Below, one piece after another: positions 1 through 7,953 of a stretch of 64,000 nt of DNA; within the stretch, counting starts at the first letter, position 1; every line of letters begins with the position of its first letter. Below the pieces are notes generated by a model. It searched no databases. It saw only the letters and a program-made list of their open reading frames with translations, and was not told the DNA's origin. A program made the translations under genes and the position numbers. The stretch lies in assembly GCF_001552635.1 (NCBI RefSeq), contig NZ_BCRO01000027.1, forward strand, positions 1 through 64,000, in the 5' to 3' direction. The DNA is from Actinomadura hibisca NBRC 15177. Lineage in GTDB: Bacteria; Actinomycetota; Actinomycetes; Streptosporangiales; Streptosporangiaceae.

Positions 1-235
1 GCCCGCCGCCACCCGGCGCAGCGGGCGGCCCCGGCCCGACCTGCCCCGGCGCGTCCGGCAGGCCAACATGGCGCCGCAGCTGCGGCCCGACGCCGAGCGC
101 CCCGTCCCCGCCGCCGAGCAGGCCGCCCCGCGCGAGGAGCGCACGCCCGAGCAGCTGCGGTCCATGATGTCGGCGATCCAGCGCGGCACCCGGCGCGGCC
201 GCGCCGAGGCCGCCGAACCCGACGAGCGGACATGA
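1..235 (+). CDS. Sensor histidine kinase, C-terminal end only
   Basis: The window opens inside this gene. The frame that ends at the TGA at 233-235 gives about 77 residues, rich in Pro, Arg and Ala. It contains LPRRVRQANMAPQL and then MMSAIQRGTRRGR close to the end. That tail is characteristic of the large actinobacterial nitrate-sensor-type histidine kinases (the CvnA component of conserved conservon operons), where it follows the ATPase domain and is probably disordered. None of the catalytic HATPase domain lies in the window. The stop overlaps the start of the DUF742 gene (ATGA), so the two are translationally coupled. The family call rests on the tail motif and on the neighbours only. Confidence 0.6.
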   Translation, partial: PAATRRSGRPRPDLPRRVRQANMAPQLRPDAERPVPAAEQAAPREERTPEQLRSMMSAIQRGTRRGRAEAAEPDERT

Positions 236-603
236 GCGGCGACCGGTGGCTCGACGAGGAGGCCGGCCCCCTGGTCCGCGCCTACGCGCTGACGCGCGGC
301 CGCGCCCGGCCCGCCACCAGCGGCGAGGGCTTCGAGATGATCGCGATCATCGTGGCGGTGGACCGGCCCGCCGCCACGCCCGAGATCGGTCCCGAGCACC
401 TGGCGATCCTCGACCTGTGCCGCAGCCCGCAGTCGGTCGCCGAGATCTCCGCCCGGCTCGGCCTGCCGCTGGTGGTGGTGCGGGTGCTGCTGGGCGACCT
501 GCTGTCCCGCGGCCACATCGCCGTCCGGCGGCCTGAGGAACGTCCCCAGGCCGTCACCCAGAACCTGCTCAGGGAGATGCTCCATGGACTCCAGGCGCTC
601 TGA
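232..603 (+). CDS. DUF742 family protein (CvnC-like)
   Basis: This 123-residue cytoplasmic protein has the DUF742 layout: an N-terminal DEEAGPLVRAYALTRGRARP segment, a middle stretch ending in PEHLAILDLCRSPQSVAEIS, and a winged-helix-like C-terminal half (ARLGLPLVVVRVLLGDLL). In Streptomyces these proteins are the third component of conservons (kinase, roadblock, DUF742, GTPase) and are thought to link a membrane kinase to a small GTPase. The start ATG overlaps the kinase stop, and the end overlaps the GTPase start by 20 bp, so the three genes form one operon. The roadblock/LC7 gene usually placed between kinase and DUF742 is absent here. Confidence 0.85.
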   Translation: MSGDRWLDEEAGPLVRAYALTRGRARPATSGEGFEMIAIIVAVDRPAATPEIGPEHLAILDLCRSPQSVAEISARLGLPLVVVRVLLGDLLSRGHIAVRRPEERPQAVTQNLLREMLHGLQAL

Positions 604-1183
604 GGCCGCCGAGCCGCTGCCCCTGGCCGTCAAGATCCTTGTCGCGGGCGGCTTCGGCGCCGGCAAGACGACCTTCGTCGGCTCGGTCAGCGAGATCCGC
701 CCGCTGCGCACCGAGGAGGTGCTGAGCGAGCGCGGCGTCGGGGTAGACGACACCAGCGGCGTGGCCGACAAGACCACCACCACGGTCGCGATGGACTTCG
801 GCCGCATCACCGTCCGCTCCGGCCTGGTGCTCTACCTGTTCGGCACGCCCGGCCAGGACCGCTTCTGGTTCATGTGGGACGAGCTGTCGCAGGGCGCGCT
901 CGGCGCGATCGTGCTCGCCGACACCCGCCGCCTCGGCGACTGCTTCCCCGCCGTGGACTACTTCGAGAGCCGGGGCCTGCCGTTCCTGGTCGCGGTCAAC
1001 CAGTTCGACGACGGCTACGACTACACCGAGGAGGAGGTCGCCGACGCCCTCGACCTCAGCCCGCAGACGCCGGTGCTGCTGTGCGACGCCCGCGACCGCG
1101 ACTCCGCCAAGCACGTGCTCACCGACCTGGTGCGCCACCTGATCGCCCTCGGCGACCGCGCCCCCGCGGGCCACCCGGCCTGA
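584..1183 (+). CDS. Small Ras-like GTP-binding protein (CvnD-like)
   Basis: This is a 199-residue MglA/conservon-type GTPase. The P-loop GGFGAGKTT lies near residues 23-31. A TTTTVAMDFG switch I-like segment is near 66, GTPGQDRF, the switch II DxxG equivalent, is near 88, and NQFD, in place of the usual NKxD, is near 138. The family acts as a cytoplasmic molecular switch downstream of the kinase/DUF742 components. Its ATG lies inside the end of the DUF742 gene (20-bp overlap). It is the last gene of the operon, because a minus-strand gene converges 46 bp beyond its stop. Confidence 0.9.
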   Translation: MDSRRSEAAEPLPLAVKILVAGGFGAGKTTFVGSVSEIRPLRTEEVLSERGVGVDDTSGVADKTTTTVAMDFGRITVRSGLVLYLFGTPGQDRFWFMWDELSQGALGAIVLADTRRLGDCFPAVDYFESRGLPFLVAVNQFDDGYDYTEEEVADALDLSPQTPVLLCDARDRDSAKHVLTDLVRHLIALGDRAPAGHPA

Positions 1184-1229
1184 CCGGTCGGGAAGCCGCA
1201 GACCGCGGCGAGGGGACGGTGTTCCGGCG

Positions 1230-1976
1230 TCAGCGCTGGGTGGTCTGCCCGGGGGACGCACCGGGGGACAGCAGCTCGGCGATGTCGGGAGCGCGGTCGA
1301 TGACGGCGGTGGCGACCTCGGTGAGGTTGCGGTTCCTGCTGCGGGCGAAGGCGCGCAGCAGGACGAAGGCGTCGGCGACGGTGAGGCGGTGGTGGGCGGC
1401 CAGGACGCCCTTCGCCTGCTCGATCAGGACACGGCTGTTCAGCGCGCCCTGGAGCTGCTCGGTGATGGTGGTCTGCTGCTGCAGGACACGTTCGGTCAGC
1501 ACCGAGATGGTGGCCACGTCCGCCAGCGCCTGGGCGATGGCCACCGCTTCGGCGGAGAGACCGCCGGGGGTGGTGCTGAGCAGGTTCATCGCGCCGATGG
1601 TCTGGTCGCGCAGCCGCAGCGGCAGGCCGTAGACGGCGGAGAATCCGCAGGCGCGGGCGGCGGCGGCGAACGCCGGCCAGCGCCGGTCGGTGGCCAGATC
1701 GGTGCAGGCGACCGGCCGCCCGGTGCGGTAGACGTCCAGGCAGGGGCCGTCGTGCTCCTGCCGTTGCAGCAGCTCCAGCAACTGGACCCGCTGGTCGGTG
1801 GCGGCCATGGCGTGCAGGCCGCCGCGCTGGTCGGCCAGCAGGATCCCGGCGGCCTCGATCTCCAGCAGGTCGGCGCAGCGCTCGGTCAGGGTGTGCAGCA
1901 GGTCGATGGCGTCGAACCCGGCCACCAGGGTGTCGGCGAGCTCAACGAACGCCTGAGCGATCCGTTGCTCCAACAT
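1230..1976 (-). CDS. GAF and ANTAR domain transcription regulator
   Basis: This 248-residue protein has an N-terminal GAF domain (about residues 20-165, with LLEIEAAGILLADQRGGLHA and the typical GPCLDVYRTGRPV segment). A short coiled coil (VLQQQTTITEQLQGAL) leads to a C-terminal ANTAR domain (about 180-240) with the conserved VLIEQAKGVLA helix. ANTAR domains bind paired RNA hairpins and act as antiterminators, and the GAF domain probably senses a small ligand or redox state. It is followed downstream on the same strand only by the convergent GTPase operon. The next upstream gene (2042-2848) is another GAF-ANTAR protein in the same orientation, 65 bp away, so the two may be co-transcribed. Confidence 0.88.
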   Translation of the reverse strand: MLEQRIAQAFVELADTLVAGFDAIDLLHTLTERCADLLEIEAAGILLADQRGGLHAMAATDQRVQLLELLQRQEHDGPCLDVYRTGRPVACTDLATDRRWPAFAAAARACGFSAVYGLPLRLRDQTIGAMNLLSTTPGGLSAEAVAIAQALADVATISVLTERVLQQQTTITEQLQGALNSRVLIEQAKGVLAAHHRLTVADAFVLLRAFARSRNRNLTEVATAVIDRAPDIAELLSPGASPGQTTQR

Positions 1977-2041
1977 GGCCGTTCACTTCCTCGGGTCGGT
2001 CTGGGGGCTGGGGGTTCGGCTGACGAGGTCGGGCGGCGCGG

Positions 2042-2848
2042 TCACAGGTCCGGAGCGGTGCCGCCGGGTCCCGGACCGGGGCGCGCTCCGGGTGGCGGAT
2101 CAGGGTCGGAGGCGAAGCTCAGCCGCCCGTCCACCACCGCTTCGGCCGCCTGGCGCAGGCTGTGGCCGTTGGCCGTGCCGTGCGCGAAGGCGTGGGCGCG
2201 CAGCCGCAGGAACGCCGTCGTCAGGTTCGTGCCCAATTGGACCGAGACCATGCCGGTGGCCTGGTGGACCTGCGGCCAGCGGTCCATGAACGCCTCCGGC
2301 CCGTCGGCGTACGGGGGCAGGGCGAGGTGCTGCTGCGGCGCGTGCAGTTGGGCCAGCAGTTGTGTCAGGGCCGCGTCGGCCAGCAGCAGGGCGTCGGCGG
2401 CCTGCTCGTCGCTCAGCCAGCCGGGGGTCTCGCGCCAGATCTCCAGGGTGCCCACCGCCAGCCGTCCGGCCAGCAGCGGGAACGCGAACGCCGCACGCGC
2501 CCCGAGCTGGAGCGCCGCCGGCACCAGCATCGGCCAGCGACGCCCGGTGCCCCCGGCGGCCAGGTCGGGCACCAGGACCGGCCGGTCCTGGGCCAGCGCC
2601 GTCACGCCGGGGCCCTCGCCGTAGGTCACCTGGAGCTCGGTGAGCTTCTCGCCCAGCAGGCCGTGGACCTGGACGGGCTCGTAGGCTCCTGAGTAGTCGC
2701 TGAGCATCAGCACTCCGGTGGCGGCCGCCGACAGCAGTTCCACCGCCGCCCGGCACACGTGCACCAGCGCGACCGGCTCGCCTGCCGAGCGCGCCTGCGC
2801 GGCGATGGCCGCCGCCACGACAGCCGCCCGGTCCCTGTTCACCGGCAT
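2042..2848 (-). CDS. GAF and ANTAR domain transcription regulator
   Basis: This 268-residue protein has a GAF domain over about residues 25-165. It contains the GEGPGVTALAQDRPVLVPDLA segment, the standard signature of this mycobacterial/streptomycete subfamily, and AFAFPLLAGRLAVGTLEI. The ANTAR module (about 190-245) reads VHQATGMVSVQLGTNLTTAFLRLRAHAF, a variant lacking the EQAKG form of its neighbour but typical of the subfamily. The C-terminal tail is Pro/Gly rich. It is probably an RNA-binding antiterminator controlled by a GAF sensor. It is divergent from the TauE/SafE permease, with a 260-bp gap that should hold both promoters. Confidence 0.85.
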   Translation of the reverse strand: MPVNRDRAAVVAAAIAAQARSAGEPVALVHVCRAAVELLSAAATGVLMLSDYSGAYEPVQVHGLLGEKLTELQVTYGEGPGVTALAQDRPVLVPDLAAGGTGRRWPMLVPAALQLGARAAFAFPLLAGRLAVGTLEIWRETPGWLSDEQAADALLLADAALTQLLAQLHAPQQHLALPPYADGPEAFMDRWPQVHQATGMVSVQLGTNLTTAFLRLRAHAFAHGTANGHSLRQAAEAVVDGRLSFASDPDPPPGARPGPGPGGTAPDL

Positions 2849-3109
2849 CTGTTGACCACGTCTTCCCCGCCCGGAGGGGGGAATCGCCGAGCGTCGGTTC
2901 CTTGCGGCTCGATGTCACTCCCTCCATGGCGACGATACGCCTGCGTCACCCTGGCCTCCACGCCAAACGCACTTTTGTGCCAGAGGATCAGGCATGCGCG
3001 CGGGCGAGCGGCCCGCCGACCTCGGCCGTCACCCGTTCGAGCCGGTAGGGCATGCTGTGCTGATGTCAGCGCGGTCGATGCCGGGGTGGGCGATGTCGGG
3101 GCGGCGGGC

Positions 3110-3889
3110 GTGACGGGGCAGGCGGAACTGCTCGGGTTCGCCGCCGGAGCGCTGATCGCGGTGGTGACCGCCCCGGTCGGGGTCTCGGGCGCGGTGTTCC
3201 TGCTGCCGGTGCAGCTCAGCGTGCTGGACGTCCCCAGTCCCGCCGTCACCCCCACCAACCTGCTGTTCAACGTCGTGGCCGGTCCCGGGGCCCTGGCCCG
3301 CCACCACCGGCAGGGGACGCTCGCCGGCCCGCTGACCCGGCTGCTGGTCGCCGGGGCCCTGCCCGGCGTCGTCGCCGGGGCGCTCATCCGCGTCTTCGCC
3401 CTCCCCAGCCCCACGGTCTTCCGCGTCCTGGTCGGGTTGTTCCTGCTGCCGCTGGGGTTGTGGTTGTGCGCCCGCACCCTGCGCCCGTCGCGGCCCCGGC
3501 ACCGTCCGCCGTCCGGGCGCTTCGTCAGCGTGCTCGCGCTGGCGGCGGGCACCGTCGGAGGCGTCTACGGCATCGGCGGCGGCTCCATCCTCGGGCCCAT
3601 CCTGGTCGGCCGGGGAATGCCCGTCGCCCAGGTCGCCCCTGCGGCGCTGGCCTCCACCTTCCTCACGTCGGTGGTCGGAGCGGGCACGTACGCGGTCCTC
3701 TCCTTCACCGCCTCCGGCCCCATCGCGCCGCTCTGGTCGATCGGCCTGGCCTGCGGTCTCGGCGGCCTCATCGGCGGTTACCTGGGCGCGCGCCTGCAAC
3801 CCCGGCTTCCCGAAACGGCGCTGCGGCTCGTTCTCGGGCTGCTGGCCACCGCACTGGCCGCGCTCTACCTCGTCCAGGCCGCCGGCTGA
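3110..3889 (+). CDS. TauE/SafE family sulfite/sulfonate exporter-like permease
   Basis: This integral membrane protein of about 259 residues has eight predicted helices in two related halves. Each half carries the family's glycine-rich start: GFAAGALIAVVTAPVGVSGA near the N-terminus and AAGTVGGVYGIGGGSILGPIL near residue 145. PTNLLFNV follows the first one. Family members move small anions such as sulfite, sulfoacetate or sulfonates, and the substrate here is unknown. The reading frame is open far upstream. GTG 3110 was chosen because hydrophobic sequence starts nine codons later, while upstream codons encode an Arg/Pro-rich stretch with no membrane character. GTG 3086 is an alternative start. 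It is a single gene, ending 50 bp before the riboswitch leader. Confidence 0.8.
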   Translation: MTGQAELLGFAAGALIAVVTAPVGVSGAVFLLPVQLSVLDVPSPAVTPTNLLFNVVAGPGALARHHRQGTLAGPLTRLLVAGALPGVVAGALIRVFALPSPTVFRVLVGLFLLPLGLWLCARTLRPSRPRHRPPSGRFVSVLALAAGTVGGVYGIGGGSILGPILVGRGMPVAQVAPAALASTFLTSVVGAGTYAVLSFTASGPIAPLWSIGLACGLGGLIGGYLGARLQPRLPETALRLVLGLLATALAALYLVQAAG

Positions 3890-3939
3890 CCGGACCGTGC
3901 GAACTTCGCTTCTCGTCGCGGAGTGCGTGGAATGTTATG

Positions 3940-4110
3940 CTCCGCCTGTTTGATCACAACTCCATAGTTCTCGCCCCCGCGGAAGGAAGCCGGTCGAAGT
4001 CCGGCACTGTCGCGCAACCGTAGGCCACCGCGAGGTGGCGAGTCGGGTCCATTCCGCGGGCGGCTCTCATGTCAGACCACTGTCGCGAGATGCAGGGGTG
4101 GACCGTCCGG
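3940..4110 (+). promoter_or_regulatory. Cobalamin (B12) riboswitch
   Basis: The leader carries the hallmark core of the cobalamin riboswitch: GGAAGCCGGTCGAAGTCCGG at 3981-4002 (approximately), followed by CACTGTCGCGCAACCGTA and then GAGGTGGCGAGTCGGG. A perfect 9-bp helix closes the core, pairing CCCGCGGAA (3976-3984) with TTCCGCGGG (4052-4060). It lies about 100 bp upstream of a GTG start with a good AAAGGA ribosome site. A pyrimidine run near 4128 (CCTCTCCT) could sequester that site when B12 is bound. The expected logic is repression of the downstream surface-protein/ECF operon by coenzyme B12. Confidence 0.88.
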
Positions 4111-4156
4111 TGCCGGTGCGTGCCGTCCTCTCCTGCGCAGTGCAAAGGACAAGGGC

Positions 4157-7072
4157 GTGAAACGCACCTCACACAGGCGCCGGCCGCTGGCCGCCGTGCT
4201 GGCCGTCATGGCCGGCCTCGTCGCGGTACCCGCCGTGCCCGGCCTCGCCGGGACCGCCACGGCCGCCGACCGCACCGCCGCTCGGGCCAGCTCCCAGTGG
4301 CTCGCCCGGCAGCTCTCCGCCGAGGGCACGCTGGAGAACCCGATGGGCGGCGCGCTGCCCGACCACGGGCTGATGATCGACACGCTGTTCGCGCTGCACG
4401 CCTCGGGCGACGGCGCGCTCGCCGCCCCCGTCGCCCGCTACCTGGACGAGGGCGGGCACGCCAGCGACTACTTCACCTGGGACGGGCTGGTGCCCGGCCA
4501 GGGCTACGACGCCGTCATCGTCGGCGGCGCGGCCGCGAAGGTCCTGGTCGCCGCGCAGGTGTCCGGGCACGATCCGCGCGACTTCGGCGGCTACGACATG
4601 GTCGCCGAGACCAAGGGCGCGATCATGCGGTCCGGGCCCGACAAGGGGCGGATCAGCGACTACTCCAAGAACCCCGACCTGGCCTCCTCGGTCAGCAACA
4701 ACGCCAACGTCTTCGGGCAGGCGCTGGGCGTCATCGGCCTCGCCGGGGCGGGGGAGAACGACCGTCCGGCCATCGACAAGCTGGTGACCCAGCAGTGCTC
4801 GGAGGGGTACTTCCGGATCTTCTTCGGCTACGTCCCCACCACCGAGACCGGCGACCACGTCACCCCCAATGGCAACAAGGTCTCCACCTGCGACGAGGGC
4901 AAGGCCCACGACCAGTCCGCGCCCGACGGCGACGCCACCGGCCTCGCCCTGTCGGCGCTGCTGGCCGCCCGCGGGGCCGGGGCCGACGGCCTGGACGAGC
5001 CGATCGCCAAGGCCGTCGCCTGGCTCAAGGCCCACCAGGACGCGGGCGGCGGCTGGGGCGGCGGCGTCAGCACCGAGGCCCCCAACACCAACAGCACCGG
5101 CCTGATCGTCCAGGCGCTCGCCGACGCGGGCGGGGCCGAGGAGCAGGTGGACAAGGGCACGGCCTACCTGAAGTCCGCGCAGGCGACCTCGGGCGAGGAC
5201 TCGGGGAACGCGCTCGCCGACCACATCGGCGCGATCGCCTACAACCCGCAGCAGTACCAGGACGCCCGCAGCGGCGGCATCGGCGGGCTCGACACCTGGG
5301 TCCGGGCGGGCGCGCAGGCGTCCCTCGGGCTCTCCCAGGTCGGCTTCTACGACCTGGTGAAGGGGAAGATCCCCGGCGGGGGAGACCCGGGCCCCGGCCC
5401 GAGCCCGTCGCCCACCGGCGGCGTCACCACCCCGCCGACGCCCCGTCCGACCGCGACCGATGGACCGAAGCCCCGCCCTACCGAAACCGGCGCGCCGACG
5501 CCTGACCCCTCCAGGACCCACCGGCCGCCGCCCCGACCCCGCCAGGGCACCGACAAGGCCCCGCCCGCCGCCGTCAAACCGCCCAGCGACCGGGCCGGGG
5601 ACAAGGCGCCCCCGCCCAACTCCCAGCAGCCCAGGACCGTGGTCGACCCGCCGCAGAGCCAGGCTCAGCCGACCACGACCAGCACCCCCGCCGCCCGCCT
5701 CGGCTCCTACCTGGCCGGGAAGCTGGTGGACGGCGACCACGTCGAGGTCGCCGAGAGCGGCAAGACCTACGTCGACTACGCCGCCACCGCCGACCTGGTG
5801 CTGGCCCTGCGGGCGCTGGGAGAGCAGCCGGTCGCCGTCACCCGCGCCTCGCGGTTCCTGCTGGAGCCCGACTCCGTCAAGTCCTACGCCTACGGCCAGC
5901 CCTACGAGCGCGAACCGGCCGCCTACGCCGAGCCCCTGGCCAAGCTCCAGATCATCGCCAGGTTCCTGCAACCGGAACCGGCCGCGCCCAAGGACATCGC
6001 CACCACCGTCACCAAGCTGCGCGACGACCTGGCGGGTCTGCGCAACGAGGCGGGCCGCTTCGCCGACAAGGGCTCCTACGGCGACGCCGACAAGTCCGTA
6101 CGGCGGCACGCGTGGGCGGTCCTGGCGACGACGGCGGGTTCGGCCCCCGGCGAGTCGGCGTCCTCCCTGGACGTCCTGCTCAAGAGCCAGTGCGCCGACG
6201 GCACCTTCCCCGCCGAACTCGGCTCCACCTCGTGCGCGCGCGGGGACCTGACGGCGACGGCCACGGCGCTGGCCGCCGTGAACGCCCAACCGCGCACGAC
6301 GCCCACGACTAGCGACGCCGCCGCCGGAAATACGTCCGGCGTGAACGCGGTGCAGGCCGTGGCCCGCGTCAACGGCGTTCCGGCCGGATGGTCACGGCGG
6401 CGCATCACCGCGCTGGACAAGGCCATCGCCGCGCTCAACGCCAGGTCCGGCGACGAGGGCGTGGTGCGCGGCGCGAACGGCGCGGTGGACGTCCTGCTCA
6501 CCGCGAGCCTGGCCGAGGGCAGGCAGGTCTCCGGCCAGGACACCACCGGCACCGCCCGCGCGCTGGGCGCGCTGCTGCGCTCCGACGGCGGGATGGCCAG
6601 GCCGCCGGGCACCGGCGGCGACGTGCCGACCAGCATCGCCGCCGCTCCCGGCGTCGCGGGGCGGTCCTGGACGAGCGCGCCGTCGTCCCCGGTGACGATG
6701 GTGCTGCGCGGCGACGCCCGCACCCGGGCCGCCGCGCGGGACGACGGCCGGGGCGCGTGGTTCTGGGTGATCGTCGTCGGGGGCGCGCTGGTGTCGGTCG
6801 TGCTCCTCGCCGTCCTCGTCTGGCTGCTGAGCAGCCGGGGGAGGCCGGAGCGGCCCCGGCCGCCCGGCCCCGTCCCGCCTGGGCCGGTGCCGCCGGGACC
6901 TGTCCCGCCCGGCTCCGTTCCGCCCGGCTCCGTTCCGCCCGGCCCCGTTCCGCCCGGCCCCGTCTCACCCGGCACCACCCTGCCGGGTCCCGTCCCACCG
7001 GGCGGCACCCCGCCCGGCACCACCTCACCCGTCGGGCCCTCCGACACGACCACTCCCAAGGGGAACCCCTGA
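4157..7072 (+). CDS. Secreted, C-terminally anchored tandem alpha/alpha-barrel protein (transcobalamin-like barrel)
   Basis: The 971-residue protein starts with a Sec signal peptide (MKRTSHRRRPLAAVLAVMAG, cleavage after about residue 36). Residues 37-385 form an alpha/alpha barrel of the prenyltransferase/squalene-cyclase repeat type, with HGLMIDTLFALHASG and TEAPNTNSTGLIVQAL. A Pro/Thr-rich linker (395-510) leads to a second, divergent barrel (about 512-840), where LLKSQCADGTFPAELGSTSC parallels LVTQQCSEGYF in the first. One membrane helix (868-890) and a cytoplasmic PPGxV tail follow. No DXDD terpene-cyclase motif is visible, so a binding role is more likely than catalysis. Intrinsic factor and transcobalamin use the same barrel fold to hold B12. 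It is first in a riboswitch-controlled operon with an ECF transporter, and its GTG has AAAGGA seven bases upstream. Confidence 0.75.
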   Translation: MKRTSHRRRPLAAVLAVMAGLVAVPAVPGLAGTATAADRTAARASSQWLARQLSAEGTLENPMGGALPDHGLMIDTLFALHASGDGALAAPVARYLDEGGHASDYFTWDGLVPGQGYDAVIVGGAAAKVLVAAQVSGHDPRDFGGYDMVAETKGAIMRSGPDKGRISDYSKNPDLASSVSNNANVFGQALGVIGLAGAGENDRPAIDKLVTQQCSEGYFRIFFGYVPTTETGDHVTPNGNKVSTCDEGKAHDQSAPDGDATGLALSALLAARGAGADGLDEPIAKAVAWLKAHQDAGGGWGGGVSTEAPNTNSTGLIVQALADAGGAEEQVDKGTAYLKSAQATSGEDSGNALADHIGAIAYNPQQYQDARSGGIGGLDTWVRAGAQASLGLSQVGFYDLVKGKIPGGGDPGPGPSPSPTGGVTTPPTPRPTATDGPKPRPTETGAPTPDPSRTHRPPPRPRQGTDKAPPAAVKPPSDRAGDKAPPPNSQQPRTVVDPPQSQAQPTTTSTPAARLGSYLAGKLVDGDHVEVAESGKTYVDYAATADLVLALRALGEQPVAVTRASRFLLEPDSVKSYAYGQPYEREPAAYAEPLAKLQIIARFLQPEPAAPKDIATTVTKLRDDLAGLRNEAGRFADKGSYGDADKSVRRHAWAVLATTAGSAPGESASSLDVLLKSQCADGTFPAELGSTSCARGDLTATATALAAVNAQPRTTPTTSDAAAGNTSGVNAVQAVARVNGVPAGWSRRRITALDKAIAALNARSGDEGVVRGANGAVDVLLTASLAEGRQVSGQDTTGTARALGALLRSDGGMARPPGTGGDVPTSIAAAPGVAGRSWTSAPSSPVTMVLRGDARTRAAARDDGRGAWFWVIVVGGALVSVVLLAVLVWLLSSRGRPERPRPPGPVPPGPVPPGPVPPGSVPPGSVPPGPVPPGPVSPGTTLPGPVPPGGTPPGTTSPVGPSDTTTPKGNP
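6860..6964 (+). repeat. 15-bp tandem repeat encoding PPGxV units
   Basis: Seven consecutive 15-bp units encode PPGPV or PPGSV in the cytoplasmic tail of the barrel protein, after the membrane helix. Two adjacent copies are identical (CCGCCCGGCTCCGTT) and others differ at synonymous or Pro/Ser positions. More degenerate PG repeats continue to about 7035. Such tracts change length easily by slippage. Confidence 0.85.
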
Positions 7073-7953
7073 TGCGACGGTCCGTCACCGCTGTTCTCGG
7101 CCTGGCCGCCCTGGCCACCGGCACGCTCACCGCCCCCGCCGCCCAGGCGGCCCCGCCCGCGCCCGCGCCCGCCCCCCGCGCCGGGGGCTACAACGGCATC
7201 TGCACCGGCGCGGACGCGCTCACCGGCGTCACCGTCGTCGTCGACTTCCAGGAGCTGGACGGCAACGGCGGCACGGCCGCGCCGACCCTCACCCGCTGCT
7301 CGCCCAACCCGACCCCGGGCGCCCAGCGCACCGGCATCCAGGCCCTCCAGGACGCCGGGATCGCCGTCGCGGGCGTCGCGCAGTGGGGTCTCGCCTTCGT
7401 CTGCCGCCTGAACGGCCGCCCGTCGGCCACCGAGGCGATCCCGGTCGCCGCCAACCCCAACTACAAGGAGGCGTGCATCGTCACCCCGCCCGGGGCGGCC
7501 TACTGGTCGTACTGGCACGCCGACGGGTCCGGCACCACCTGGACCTACAGCAACTACGGCGCGCTCAACCGCAACGTCGTGCCCGGCGGTTTCGAGGGCT
7601 GGTCGTTCTCCCTGAACAAGACCGCCTCCACCAACCCGGTCCCCGGCGTCACGCCCCGCAACCCGGCGGTCCAGGCGGGCAAGCCGACGGTGAGCCTGTC
7701 GGTCAACGACCTCGACCGCAAGATCAAGCTGGGCCAGAGCACCTCGCTGACCTGGACCTCCCGCAGCGCCACCGCCCTGTCGGCGTCCAAGGTCGCCCCG
7801 GCCACCGGCGGCGGCGCGTGGTCGGGGGCGCTCGCGGTCCCCGGCGGCAGCAAGACCGTCAAGCCGACCGCCAAGGGCACCTACACCTACACGATCACGG
7901 CGACCGGGACCGGCGGGACGGTCACCTCGACCGCGACCCTGACGGTCCAGTGA
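7072..7953 (+). CDS. Secreted DUF4430-like (transcobalamin beta domain-like) protein with Ig-like C-terminus
   Basis: This 293-residue exported protein has a signal peptide ending near AAQA (residues 22-25). Residues 45-185 form a small beta domain with the series GVTVVVDFQELDG, TGIQALQDAGIAV, WGLAFVCRLNGRPS, AYWSYWHADGSG and GGFEGWSFSLN. These match the DUF4430/transcobalamin C-terminal-like pattern (a WSYWhA motif and paired cysteines). Residues 200-293 look like an Ig-like beta sandwich (KLGQSTSLTWTS, GTYTYTITATGTGGTVTSTA). No membrane anchor is seen, so it may be free or may bind a partner. Its ATG overlaps the upstream stop by one base (TGATG). The expected role is extracellular cobalamin binding together with the barrel protein. 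The domain assignment is by eye. Confidence 0.7.
   Translation: MRRSVTAVLGLAALATGTLTAPAAQAAPPAPAPAPRAGGYNGICTGADALTGVTVVVDFQELDGNGGTAAPTLTRCSPNPTPGAQRTGIQALQDAGIAVAGVAQWGLAFVCRLNGRPSATEAIPVAANPNYKEACIVTPPGAAYWSYWHADGSGTTWTYSNYGALNRNVVPGGFEGWSFSLNKTASTNPVPGVTPRNPAVQAGKPTVSLSVNDLDRKIKLGQSTSLTWTSRSATALSASKVAPATGGGAWSGALAVPGGSKTVKPTAKGTYTYTITATGTGGTVTSTATLTVQ

Noticed and set aside
3029..3799. Long minus-strand frames opposite the TauE/SafE gene
   Set aside because: They are Arg/Gln/Asp-rich antisense shadows without hydrophobic pattern. The plus frame has eight membrane helices.
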